Assembly: GCF_003987395.1 (NCBI RefSeq)
Contig: NZ_PIPT01000002.1
Location: forward strand, 1-64,000
DNA from: Pseudidiomarina aquimaris
Lineage (GTDB): Bacteria; Pseudomonadota; Gammaproteobacteria; Enterobacterales; Alteromonadaceae
Reading direction: 5' to 3'
DNA: 64,000 nucleotides
Part shown: positions 33,671 through 42,794 of the stretch, in pieces
How the letters are laid out: every line of letters starts with the position of its first letter
Numbering within the stretch: the first letter of the stretch is position 1
Program-made: the position numbers and the translations under genes
The notes under the pieces: generated by a model
The model's input: only the letters and a program-made list of their open reading frames with translations
What the model was told of the DNA's origin: nothing
Database searches by the model: none

Positions 33671-35146
33671 TTATAGTCCTTTACCGTTACTATTTAGAAT
33701 GAATGGTTGTGCGCGCTGTTCGAGTAAACAGCTATCATCGAGCGCGGCAAGATCGAGATCTTTAATAAACTGCGCAGCTAAGCGATTGGCGCAGGTATGA
33801 CCCACGATCGTGTGGGCACCGTTCGGTGCGATCAGATGGCGACTTTGGCTTAACGTTTCTGCCGCTAATTCGCCCCATGCAGGCGGTGTTACAGGATCAA
33901 GCTCGCCTGACAGAAGTAAAGTTGGCACCGCACTCGAAATCGGCTCAAACCAATCACTCGGGCGTTCTGCTTTAGGCCACACCGAACACATTTCGATAAA
34001 GGCATCAGCCGTGCGACTGCCGATAAAGGTGTTATTACCATCTTCAGCCAATAGCTCATCGCTCGCACGCGGCAAATCCTCGCTACACAACACGCTTAAC
34101 GTTAACCCCATATAGAGTTCCGATTGCGCCATCGTCGTACCGAGTAAACCAGTCAAGGGGGTGTAATCGCCGTTCGCAGTTTGCTGAATAACATACGGCA
34201 GCATTTGGCGTGTAGTCGGGTGATAAAGCCCAACCCGCATGACTGAACTGAATCGTCCAGCGGTAATGAGAATATCTACCGGATCGTTGGTTAACGGATC
34301 ACGCACCGTAAGCGGCACTGGCTCGCTTTCAAGCATGGTCATCAGCTCGGTATAAGTGCTATCGAGCTGCGGAAAAGTTTCGCTACAGGCCGCAGAGGCC
34401 GCGCAGTTGTCGAGTAACTTGGCGAACGAGCTCGCACCGTGACGACCGAATGGCCCTACCACCACCTGTACCGGTGCGAGGGCATCGAGTACCGCCGCGC
34501 GTACCGACTGAGGCGCCTCACGCAAATACACGAGGCCCGCTCGCGAACCATACGAACCACCGTATAAATTAACTTGTTCGTAACCCAGCGCCGCACGTAC
34601 CGCTTCAAAATCACGGATGGCATTAACGGTATGATACTGCGTGAGATCACGATCCTGATAGTTCGCTAAGCAATCACTGGCGACCTTGGCAAGGTCAATG
34701 GCATCATCGGCTTTCACCAATTCTTCGACATGATTCAAGTCACACGCCAGAGGTGCCGACTGCCCAGTGCCACGCTGGTCAATCAAGAGAATGTCGCGCT
34801 GTTGGCGAACACTTTGGAAAATACGGTTGATCATGGCGGCAAGCTCGGTTGCTGCTTGCCCTGGGCCACCCGCTAAAATGAGTAAAGGGTCGGCCTTTTT
34901 GTTTTCACTTATCGCCGGTAAAACAGCAAAGTTAATTGCGAGCTTACGCCCTTCTGGCGCAGCATAGTTCTCCGGTACGGTTAGCGTACCGCATTCAACC
35001 CTCTCGGAAATATTTTCGAGATAGCATTGCTCACGTTGTAGCTCATACGTGCTCTGTGCCGCAGCGGCTGAAGCTTGCTCTTGCGCCAACAGTGAGGGAG
35101 AGAAGAGTCCTGCGAGGAGGAGCCAAGGCACCATGACTGTTTTCAT
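33671..35146 (-). CDS. Exported alpha/beta-hydrolase peptidase (tripeptidyl aminopeptidase type)
   Basis: A 491-residue secreted serine peptidase. The signal peptide ends near SLLAQEQA (residue 23). The alpha/beta-hydrolase core has LILAGGPGQAATELA near 89 (oxyanion region), RGTGQSAPLACDL near 124, nucleophile Ser in GGSYGSRAGLVY near 195, Asp in LLSGELDPVTPP near 420, and His in APNGAHTIVGHTC near 448. The C-terminal TAP domain, including two conserved Cys, is present. It probably trims short peptides in the periplasm. Linkage to the ABC exporter behind it recurs in marine gammaproteobacteria, but the joint role is not established. Confidence 0.85.
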   Translation of the reverse strand: MKTVMVPWLLLAGLFSPSLLAQEQASAAAAQSTYELQREQCYLENISERVECGTLTVPENYAAPEGRKLAINFAVLPAISENKKADPLLILAGGPGQAATELAAMINRIFQSVRQQRDILLIDQRGTGQSAPLACDLNHVEELVKADDAIDLAKVASDCLANYQDRDLTQYHTVNAIRDFEAVRAALGYEQVNLYGGSYGSRAGLVYLREAPQSVRAAVLDALAPVQVVVGPFGRHGASSFAKLLDNCAASAACSETFPQLDSTYTELMTMLESEPVPLTVRDPLTNDPVDILITAGRFSSVMRVGLYHPTTRQMLPYVIQQTANGDYTPLTGLLGTTMAQSELYMGLTLSVLCSEDLPRASDELLAEDGNNTFIGSRTADAFIEMCSVWPKAERPSDWFEPISSAVPTLLLSGELDPVTPPAWGELAAETLSQSRHLIAPNGAHTIVGHTCANRLAAQFIKDLDLAALDDSCLLEQRAQPFILNSNGKGL

Positions 35147-35247
35147 GCATTGTTATCCATTTGTAATCAATGCATGCAGTCTAACGCTTTGCTTACCTTT
35201 TAAAAAGCCTAGAAACTGTAAATAAGTATGGCAAGAACTTTAGCGGA

Positions 35248-35649
35248 TTAATTCTTAGCGGCGATACGTTCCTTCAGCGCCTGACCAATCGCAGTGTTGG
35301 TGTAGCCTTCGCTTGACGCCCATTCGAAATCACCTGCTTCTCGCAAGTCCTTAAGCGTGACACTACGTACAATAAACGAACCGACGTCTTGGGAATCTGT
35401 CTTCAACGCAAATTGAACCAATGATGCACCATTGCAGCGAATGCTTGTATACACATCGCGCATACGAATGCGTAACTCGCGCATCTTGTTTTGCAGACGC
35501 GTCGTGTCATTGTCGCGCACATACGCACAAAACACTAAGGCGATATCTTCAGATGCGAAGCGATACTGCACAGGTGCGGCGTTTGCAGGTAACGTTAGCA
35601 TCGAAACTACCATTGCAGTGGCAAGTCCGTATGAAACGATTTTCAACAT
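35248..35649 (-). CDS. DUF3718 family exported protein
   Basis: A 133-residue protein with signal peptide MLKIVSYGLATAMVVSMLTL cut near PANAAPV. The mature 108 residues match the DUF3718 pattern known in Alteromonadales and Vibrionales: ALVFCAYVRDND, then RELRIRMRDVYTSIRCNGAS, then LVQFALKTDSQDVGSFIV. Two conserved Cys could form a disulfide. Function unknown. It stands alone with gaps of about 100 bases on both sides. Confidence 0.65.
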   Translation of the reverse strand: MLKIVSYGLATAMVVSMLTLPANAAPVQYRFASEDIALVFCAYVRDNDTTRLQNKMRELRIRMRDVYTSIRCNGASLVQFALKTDSQDVGSFIVRSVTLKDLREAGDFEWASSEGYTNTAIGQALKERIAAKN

Positions 35650-35772
35650 CAGAACGACCTTTATTTCCCCAAAAACAAAGTTATCCTACCCCGCCATTTC
35701 AGGGGTTACAACGGAATAAATTGTTAATGCGAGCGCTTCCATTTACCAATTCTTTACATGAAATCTGCGTAA

Positions 35773-36282
35773 CTAACGGTCAGATAGTACCCGATCGTAA
35801 ACTAACGTGCTGAAGCTATGTTCATTTTTCGCATCACTCGGGTGCTCGACTTGCTCCCTAAGCTGCCACTCGCCCGTTGCTTTGTAGTCAGGAAACCAAG
35901 TATCACCCGCAACACTCAGGTCGATCTCGGTGAGGTATAAACGCTGTGCATGCGGTAAAAATTCGTTATAAACATGCCCACCACCTATGATCATTAGCTC
36001 ATCTGTTTCACCCGCAGCAGCAACCGCTTGCTCAGGACTGCTCACCCAAATCACGCCTTGTTCGTCGGTATGAGGTTGTTGATAGCGACGACTCAGCACA
36101 ATGTTAAGGCGTCCAGGCAATGGGCGACCAATCGATTCGTAGGTAGCTCGCCCCATAACGACAGGCTTGCCAAGCGTGATGCGTTTGAAATGTTGAAGTT
36201 CGGCTGGTAGGTGCCAAGGCATGGCGCCACTCTTTCCGATGACACGGTCCTTGGCCATAGCTGCAATCAAAGCAATCCGCAT
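35773..36282 (-). CDS. folA: Dihydrofolate reductase
   Basis: A 169-residue enzyme that reduces dihydrofolate to tetrahydrofolate with NADPH, closing the cycle used by ThyA. It starts IALIAAMAKDRVIGKSGAMP and has WHLPAELQHFKRITLGKPV with the catalytic acidic position after W-H-L-P, VVMGRATYESIGRPLPGR for NADPH, and MIIGGGHVYNEFLP. Family length. A heptamer palindrome lies directly upstream. Confidence 0.96.
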   Translation of the reverse strand: MRIALIAAMAKDRVIGKSGAMPWHLPAELQHFKRITLGKPVVMGRATYESIGRPLPGRLNIVLSRRYQQPHTDEQGVIWVSSPEQAVAAAGETDELMIIGGGHVYNEFLPHAQRLYLTEIDLSVAGDTWFPDYKATGEWQLREQVEHPSDAKNEHSFSTLVYDRVLSDR

Positions 36283-36295
36283 AACACCCCCAAGT

Positions 36296-36380
36296 GCGTT
36301 GTTGGCTATTCGCTGTTTGCTGTTTGTTTAAACAAATAGCGAACGCAGTGAGCGTGCGAATAGCGAACAGCAAACAACGG
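36296..36380. repeat. Heptamer palindrome element (folA / obgE gap)
   Basis: Left arm from GCGTTGTTGGCTATTCGCTG through the centre TTTGTTTAAACAAA to a right arm ending GAACAGCAAACAACGG. The right arm carries a small internal hairpin, GAACGCAGTGAGCGTGCGAA, seen in several copies. A T-run follows at 36381, so it may act as a terminator for plus-strand reads. Confidence 0.9.
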
Positions 36381-36383
36381 TTT

Positions 36384-37559
<1,176 letters not shown>

Positions 37560-37574
37560 TTACCTGCTGATATT

Positions 37575-37606
37575 AAAAAACCCCGCCACAAAGGACGGGG
37601 TTTCTT
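37575..37606 (-). terminator. Terminator after rpmA
   Basis: Stem AAACCCCG (37578-37585) and CGGGGTTT (37596-37603) with a T tract on the minus strand. It lies between rpmA and obgE, so it either ends the ribosomal-protein transcript or attenuates read-through into obgE. Confidence 0.85.
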
Positions 37607-37631
37607 TGTCTTGCGTTAGCGCGACTGAAAC

Positions 37632-37889
37632 TTATTCAGTAACGATGCTAACGTATTTGCGGTTCTTAGGACCTTTCTCCGCAAAAGAAACTTTGCCGTC
37701 CGCTTTAGCGAACAAAGTGTGGTCACGACCGATACCTACGTTGTCACCAGCGTGGAAACGAGTACCACGTTGACGAACGATGATGCTACCTGCCAATACT
37801 GACTCACCACCGAAGCGCTTTACACCCAGACGTTTACTTTCTGAGTCACGACCGTTTTTGGTTGAACCACCAGCTTTTTTGTGTGCCAT
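37632..37889 (-). CDS. rpmA: 50S ribosomal protein L27
   Basis: The 85-residue L27, which reaches the peptidyl-transferase centre. Starts [20 protein letters not shown], with the family's [17 protein letters not shown] and F-H-A-G-x-N-V-G-x-G-x-D-H-T-L-F blocks. No N-terminal prepeptide of the Firmicutes type. Follows rplU by 17 bases. Confidence 0.99.
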   Translation of the reverse strand: MAHKKAGGSTKNGRDSESKRLGVKRFGGESVLAGSIIVRQRGTRFHAGDNVGIGRDHTLFAKADGKVSFAEKGPKNRKYVSIVTE

Positions 37890-37906
37890 GTGTCGTTACT
37901 CCTTAA

Positions 37907-38218
37907 TTAACCGTTAATACCAGTGATTTTCACTTCAGTGAACCACTGACGATGACCTTGATGTTTCATGTGGTGCTTACGACGACGGAACTTGATGATG
38001 TTCACTTTGTCGGCACGACCATGGTTGACCACTTCCGCTTTAACGGATCCACCAGAAACAAAAGGCGCGCCGATTTTCACGTCGTCACCGTTCGACAGCA
38101 TTAATACTTGGTCGAACTCAACCACATCACCGGTGGCTGCTTCCAGCTTTTCCAGGCGGACGATTTGGCCTTCAGTAACACGGTGTTGCTTACCGCCACT
38201 TTGGAATACTGCGTACAT
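37907..38218 (-). CDS. rplU: 50S ribosomal protein L21
   Basis: The 103-residue L21, starting [20 protein letters not shown] and containing the family block [20 protein letters not shown] near 75. First gene of rplU-rpmA-(obgE). Unlike E. coli, the upstream ispB gene points the same way; a heptamer palindrome fills the gap between them. Confidence 0.99.
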   Translation of the reverse strand: MYAVFQSGGKQHRVTEGQIVRLEKLEAATGDVVEFDQVLMLSNGDDVKIGAPFVSGGSVKAEVVNHGRADKVNIIKFRRRKHHMKHQGHRQWFTEVKITGING

Positions 38219-38309
38219 AAATTTCTCCGATTCGCTCTTACGAGCACGTTTAGTTTTAAATCAGGGCGCGAATTATAAACAAACTCCCTGCGGGAGTAAA
38301 GGCCTAAAA

Positions 38310-38394
38310 GCGTTGTTTGCTATTCGCTGTTCGCACGCTCGCTGTGCTCGCTTTTTGTTTAAACCAACAACAAACAGCGAACATCGAGCAACGG
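38310..38394. repeat. Heptamer palindrome element (rplU / ispB gap)
   Basis: Left arm from GCGTTGTTTGCTATTCGCTG, an inner hairpin CGCACGCTCGCTGTGCTCGC, the centre TTTGTTTAAAC, and a right arm closing GAACATCGAGCAACGG. An A4 before and T5 after give it terminator-like flanks in both directions. It ends three bases before the ispB stop. Confidence 0.9.
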
Positions 38395-38397
38395 TTT

Positions 38398-39369
38398 TTA
38401 CGAAACACGATCTGTGGCTATGTCGGCTAGTGCGTGTAGCGCATCGCGGTACTCTGATGCCGGTAGCGCTGCTAACTGTTGTTGCGCCAGCTCCGCTTCC
38501 TTGAGCGCACGTTCACGGGTGTAATCGAGTGCGCCAGTGCGTTGCATCGCTTTCAGAATCGTCTGCAGGTGCTCACGGCCGTCGCCTTGTTCGATGGCGC
38601 CGCGAATCAGTTGTGCTTCTTCTGCGTTACCGTGCCACATCGCGTACAGTAACGGCAGCGTCGGTTTACCTTCAGCAAGGTCATCACCGGCCTGTTTACC
38701 CATGACTTCGCTGTCTGCCGTGTAATCAAGTAAGTCGTCTACCAATTGGAACGCGGTGCCAAGATGACGTCCGTAAGCTGTGAGTGCGGCTTCTACGGTG
38801 TCGCTCTCGTTGGCAAGCACGGCTCCCAGTTGGGTTGCGGCTTCGAACAATTTGCCGGTCTTGCCGTAAATGACGTCGAAATAGCTGGCCTCGGTGGTGT
38901 CGGGGTCGTTGCAGTTCATCAGCTGCAGGACTTCACCTTCAGAGATGATATTGGTCGCGTCGGCGAGGATCTTCATGACTTTCATGGAATCCAGCGTCAC
39001 CATCAGTTGAAACGCGCGTGTATAAAGAAAGTCCCCTACCAATACGCTCGCCTCGTTACCAAACACAGCGTTGGCGGTTTCTTTGCCGCGACGCAATTCT
39101 GAGGCATCGACCACATCGTCGTGCAACAAAGTCGCGGTATGGATAAACTCGATAATGGTGGCTAAGGTGAGATGCCCTTGCCCTTGATACCCTGCAGCAC
39201 GCGCTGCAGTCACCGCCAGTAGCGGACGCAAGCGCTTGCCACCACTATTGACAATATAGAGACCGAGCTGGTTAATAAGCGCAACATCGGACTGCAGTTC
39301 CTGCCCAATCAGCTGGTTAACACCGCGCATATCGGCAGCCATTAGCGCATTAATTTCAGATAACTTCAT
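38398..39369 (-). CDS. ispB: Octaprenyl diphosphate synthase
   Basis: A 323-residue trans-prenyltransferase making the ubiquinone side chain. Both aspartate-rich motifs are intact: LLHDDVVDASELRRGKETAN near 81 and LVDDLLDYTAD near 208. GGKRLRPLL near 42 binds pyrophosphate. Length and the Ala residues before the first motif suit a long-chain (C40) enzyme; exact chain length cannot be read from sequence alone. Confidence 0.93.
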   Translation of the reverse strand: MKLSEINALMAADMRGVNQLIGQELQSDVALINQLGLYIVNSGGKRLRPLLAVTAARAAGYQGQGHLTLATIIEFIHTATLLHDDVVDASELRRGKETANAVFGNEASVLVGDFLYTRAFQLMVTLDSMKVMKILADATNIISEGEVLQLMNCNDPDTTEASYFDVIYGKTGKLFEAATQLGAVLANESDTVEAALTAYGRHLGTAFQLVDDLLDYTADSEVMGKQAGDDLAEGKPTLPLLYAMWHGNAEEAQLIRGAIEQGDGREHLQTILKAMQRTGALDYTRERALKEAELAQQQLAALPASEYRDALHALADIATDRVS

Positions 39370-39378
39370 TCTGCTTCG

Positions 39379-39960
39379 CTAGCTATGGTTTAAGGTTAAG
39401 ATTTTACAAAGAAAAGCGAGTAAAAGTCCAGCAACAACACCTCCCGCATGGGCGGCGAAAGCGAGTCCACTGAACTCCGGTAAGGTGAAAATGTCGTACA
39501 CAACTTTACCGCATACGCCGATTAATATCAGCGCGCCAAGCCAGCGCTTTTGCAGGGTGTCGGTGAGTGCGCAATAGGCGAAAAGACCATAAAGCGTGCC
39601 CGAGAAACCGGCATAAAAACGCACTTGGGGGTCAAAATAGACTTGCGCCAAACTACTACTCAACATAATTAAAGGTACGCCGAGCCAACGTCGCCAGCCT
39701 TGTTGGTGATCGATAAAGAGCGCCCAGCAAACTAATAAGCCCAGCAGGTTTAAACCTAAGTGCTGCCAATCATGATGCACTAGCTGTCCAGTGAGCAACT
39801 GCCAAAGTTGCTCGCCGGCGACAAAGCTCTCGCGGTCGAGTTTCAGCGCTTGCAGTGTGGCTGCTGGTAGCAGCATTATCAGTGTCAACAAGAGCATCAC
39901 GCTCAGTGTGGGGAACACCGCCCGCGGTTGACTGGGAATCGATAGACCGAACAGAACCAT
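39379..39960 (-). CDS. Rhombosortase-like intramembrane serine protease
   Basis: A 193-residue membrane protein with about six segments. It shows the short rhomboid layout: H-H-D-W-Q-H-L-G-L-N-L-L-G near 70 (the H-x-x-x-N pair), GFSGTLYGLFAYC near 115 with the nucleophile Ser, and AFAAHAGGVVAGLLL near 170 with the catalytic His. Size and motifs fit rhombosortase, which cuts the GlyGly-CTERM tail of secreted proteins. No protein in the window ends in a GlyGly-CTERM sequence, so its substrates lie elsewhere. Nine bases upstream of ispB. Confidence 0.75.
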   Translation of the reverse strand: MVLFGLSIPSQPRAVFPTLSVMLLLTLIMLLPAATLQALKLDRESFVAGEQLWQLLTGQLVHHDWQHLGLNLLGLLVCWALFIDHQQGWRRWLGVPLIMLSSSLAQVYFDPQVRFYAGFSGTLYGLFAYCALTDTLQKRWLGALILIGVCGKVVYDIFTLPEFSGLAFAAHAGGVVAGLLLAFLCKILTLNHS

Positions 39961-40001
39961 AAAGTACGAACCTTGATACTTACGACGCGCTGCTTCACTT
40001 A

Positions 40002-40037
40002 CAAAAACGCCGGGCGCTTTGGCAGCGAACCCGGCGT
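40002..40037 (-). terminator. Terminator of mdh
   Basis: Long stem ACGCCGGG (40007-40014) and CCCGGCGT (40030-40037), extended by CGCT/AGCG inside, with T5 on the minus strand. Confidence 0.9.
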
Positions 40038-40064
40038 CGAATGTTTATCCGTTTTGGCTTCGAC

Positions 40065-40997
40065 TTACTTAACGAAGTCTAAACCAGTCTGGATATCACC
40101 TTTCAGTCCGTCAAGCATTGCAGCTTTGGCTTTTTCTTCAAAAGCGCTCAGCTCGCCATACGGTAAAATTTCTTCGATACCGTTTTTACCTAAACGTACA
40201 GGGTGTGCGAAGAACAATGCGTCTTGGCCGTCGGTTTCAACGTAGGTGCATTCTACAACGCTGTTGTCGCCTTCGAGAGCTTTAACCAATGACAAGCAGA
40301 AACGTGCCGCTGCCTGCCCCATTGAAAGGGTCGCTGAGCCGCCGCCAGCTTTGGCTTCAACAACTTCAGTACCGGCATTTTGGATGCGGTGCGTCAACTG
40401 TTCGATTTGCTCGTCAGTGAAGCTCAAACCGGTCTGTGACAGCAATGGCAGGATGGTGGTACCGCTGTGACCGCCGATAACTGGAACTTGCACTTCTGAC
40501 GGGTTCTTACCGTGGATTTCCGCAACAAAGGTTTCTGCACGGATCACGTCAAGCGTGGTCACACCGAACAGTTTGTTTTTGTTGTAAACGCCTTTTTTCT
40601 CAAGCACACGCTTGGCAATGGCAACGGTGGTGTTCACTGGGTTGGTGATGATACCGACACAAGCGTTCGGGCAGTTGTCAGCGATGGCTTCAACCAAGTT
40701 GGCAACGATGCCAGCATTGATGTTGAACAGGTCAGAACGGTCCATGCCAGGCTTACGTGGAACGCCTGCAGGGATCAACACAATGTCAGCGCCAACCAAT
40801 GCTGGAGCTAAGTCATCTTTACCGTAGCCTTTCACGTCTACGGCAGTTGGGATGTGGCTGAGATCAACAGCAACACCTGGTACTACCGGCGCTACGTCGT
40901 ACAGCGCCAACTCAGATCCAGCAGGTAATTGGGTTTTCAAAAGTAATGATAGTGCTTGGCCGATTCCGCCAGCTGCACCTAAAACTGCAACTTTCAT
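40065..40997 (-). CDS. mdh: Malate dehydrogenase
   Basis: A 310-residue NAD-dependent TCA-cycle enzyme of the E. coli type. NAD motif [19 protein letters not shown] at the N-terminus, [20 protein letters not shown] near 80 with the substrate arginines, [14 protein letters not shown] near 150, and catalytic His in [17 protein letters not shown] near 177. ATG at 40997 lies six bases after GGAG; an ATG four codons earlier would include this site and is rejected. Divergent from argR, the usual gammaproteobacterial pair. Confidence 0.98.
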   Translation of the reverse strand: MKVAVLGAAGGIGQALSLLLKTQLPAGSELALYDVAPVVPGVAVDLSHIPTAVDVKGYGKDDLAPALVGADIVLIPAGVPRKPGMDRSDLFNINAGIVANLVEAIADNCPNACVGIITNPVNTTVAIAKRVLEKKGVYNKNKLFGVTTLDVIRAETFVAEIHGKNPSEVQVPVIGGHSGTTILPLLSQTGLSFTDEQIEQLTHRIQNAGTEVVEAKAGGGSATLSMGQAAARFCLSLVKALEGDNSVVECTYVETDGQDALFFAHPVRLGKNGIEEILPYGELSAFEEKAKAAMLDGLKGDIQTGLDFVK

Positions 40998-41164
40998 CTC
41001 AGACTCCATCCAGTTGTTGGGTTGGGGAAAATTTTGGTGCCGAAAGACTACTGCAAAACCGCCGAAATTACAACCAAGAAGGCGCTAGCTAGGCGTTTTG
41101 GCACAAGTGCGATAGACTGTCCTTTTGGTCGTGAAAGAAGAAAAATAAGAGGCAGCAGCGGAAC

Positions 41165-41632
41165 ATGGCAAGTGCGAAATCAGATGCAATGATCGAAACC
41201 TTTAAAGGCTTACTCAAAGAAGAGCGCTACGGCTCGCAAAGCGAGATTGTAGAAGCGATGAAGGCTCGTGGCCACGATAATATAAGTCAGTCAAAGGTCT
41301 CCCGTTTGCTGTCAAAGTACGGTGCGGTTCGCACCCGCAATGCACGACAAGAAATGGTCTATTGCTTGCCGGCCGAGCTTGGCATTCCTTCGACACGCGC
41401 ACCATTATCCCAGCTTGTTTTAGATATTCAGCATAATGATGTAATGGTGATTATTCGCACGTCGCCGGGTGCGGCACAACTGATTGCGCGCTTGCTGGAC
41501 TCGGTCGGGAAAAAAGAAGGCGTGCTCGGTACTATCGCTGGTGATGACACTATTTTTATCGCGCCGGTGAAGGTTTCCGATATTGATTTTACCCTGCAAA
41601 AAGTGCGCGAGTTGTTTGAGAGCGTTACGTAG
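41165..41632 (+). CDS. argR: Arginine repressor ArgR
   Basis: A 155-residue hexameric regulator that represses arginine synthesis when arginine is bound. N-terminal winged helix ([40 protein letters not shown]) and C-terminal oligomerisation domain with [19 protein letters not shown] and the arginine-binding [13 protein letters not shown] near 128. No arginine genes are adjacent. Its TAG stop (41630-41632) is formed by the GTAG foot of a REP palindrome. Confidence 0.97.
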   Translation: MASAKSDAMIETFKGLLKEERYGSQSEIVEAMKARGHDNISQSKVSRLLSKYGAVRTRNARQEMVYCLPAELGIPSTRAPLSQLVLDIQHNDVMVIIRTSPGAAQLIARLLDSVGKKEGVLGTIAGDDTIFIAPVKVSDIDFTLQKVRELFESVT

Positions 41633-41716
41633 CCCGTGGTTCTACCACGGGTCCAACCTGACATTTCAAAGATGTGCGTTCAATTCGACATACCCCGTGG
41701 TAGAACCACGGGCTAC
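41629..41716. repeat. REP pair (BIME-like), GTAG type
   Basis: GTAGCCCGTGGTTCTACCAC with GGGT (41629-41652) and ACCCCGTGGTAGAACCACGG with GCTAC (41692-41716), in opposite orientation 39 bases apart. The design copies the pair at 9423-9511. The left GTAG gives argR its stop and the right GTAG gives the Dyp-peroxidase gene its stop. Confidence 0.9.
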
Positions 41717-42630
41717 AGCTTGTTTAAAAAGTCGATAGAAGGGACGAAATAGGCGGCGTTAGTGACAGCTTCGGTGTAGTCCAGAAGCGGGTCATAATCA
41801 CCGTTATCGTCTTCGTAGTAGCGCTGCTTCAGCCAGCGCACCACATCAAGCGGTCGAGCGGTAAAGTACATAGCAAGTAAGCCCTGCTCCCGCATGTCAC
41901 CCCACGGCATATTCTGCCGCAGCATTTGTAACGGCTGTTCTTTGTCGTCCTGCATTTTGGCTTTCTGCGCATGAGTGACCATGTGCAAACCTGCCTCACT
42001 GATTTTTTCGCCCGTTAATTTCTTGCGGCCGATGACAAATTCTTGCATCTCTTGCGTCATTTGCTCCCAACGCCGCAGGTCATGGCGGAATTTCTGCACG
42101 AACAAATAACTGCCGTTAGCGAAATCCGCGTCATCGTCGGCATGAATTAACGCCAGTTGCCTGCGTCGAATCCCGCGTGGGTTTTCAGGAGCATCGATAA
42201 AGCCGGTAAGGTCGCGACCGTCCATAAAGCGAAAGGTAGGGACCTGCTCGGTTAGCTCAACATCGTGCCCGAGCCACTCAAGGATGGCGCGGGCGCTGTG
42301 GTAGTTCACATCAAAACGATCAGAGCGCAGGGTCAGCAGCAAATCAACAGGTTCGCGCGGTGCTTGGCGGTCGCCATCACGGAGGTCGGGAAATTGACCG
42401 AGTTGGGGCGGCCTTTGATTGGGGTAGAGAATGTCCCAATAATCGCTGCCGATAGCCACATAACCACTAAGTAAAGCTTCGGAAAAGCGTTCATCGAGCT
42501 CTTCAATTAGCGCTGGAATACGGGCAAGCTTACGGCGCATGTTCTCGACGTCGTCGGTCATGACGTTGAGTAACATGGTCAGGCCGTGCAAATTAGGTTC
42601 GGCGTAGATGCCTTTTTGCGCTTGTGCCAT
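41713..42630 (-). CDS. Dyp-type peroxidase (YfeX-like)
   Basis: A 305-residue haem peroxidase of the cytosolic YfeX class, lacking any signal peptide. The family G-x-x-D-G motif appears as GFIDAPENP near 150, with Ala in place of the second Gly; the catalytic Asp is kept. The proximal haem His is probably in MVTHAQKAKM near 225, followed by MLRQNMPWG and the GLLAMYFTARPLDVVRW helix. ATG at 42630 begins MAQAQKGIY; 25 open codons upstream run through a heptamer repeat and are not family sequence. Physiological substrate unknown. Its stop codon is part of a REP. Confidence 0.85.
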   Translation of the reverse strand: MAQAQKGIYAEPNLHGLTMLLNVMTDDVENMRRKLARIPALIEELDERFSEALLSGYVAIGSDYWDILYPNQRPPQLGQFPDLRDGDRQAPREPVDLLLTLRSDRFDVNYHSARAILEWLGHDVELTEQVPTFRFMDGRDLTGFIDAPENPRGIRRRQLALIHADDDADFANGSYLFVQKFRHDLRRWEQMTQEMQEFVIGRKKLTGEKISEAGLHMVTHAQKAKMQDDKEQPLQMLRQNMPWGDMREQGLLAMYFTARPLDVVRWLKQRYYEDDNGDYDPLLDYTEAVTNAAYFVPSIDFLNKL

Positions 42631-42644
42631 GCGTAGTCCTTTAT

Positions 42645-42683
42645 CGTTGTTCGTTATTCGTTGTTCGTTATTCGTTATTCGTG
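42645..42683. repeat. Heptamer element, one arm only
   Basis: Five direct units GTTGTTC, GTTATTC, GTTGTTC, GTTATTC and GTTATTC without a facing arm, 15 bases upstream of the Dyp-peroxidase start. It is a tandem-type copy like the array before hipB, only shorter. Confidence 0.8.
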
Positions 42684-42794
42684 GAATGTGGTTGCTTGGT
42701 CGCAAGATTCTTGCGCTCTCGTTTCCCTAGCATACAATGCTTGTCAGTTTAGCAAAGTTTACTCGAAAAAAATCATAAATTAAGCGGAGTTATT

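Noticed and set aside
41713-42705. Dyp-peroxidase with 25 extra N-terminal residues
   Set aside because: Those codons translate the heptamer repeat (residues RITNNEQRITNN), not family sequence.
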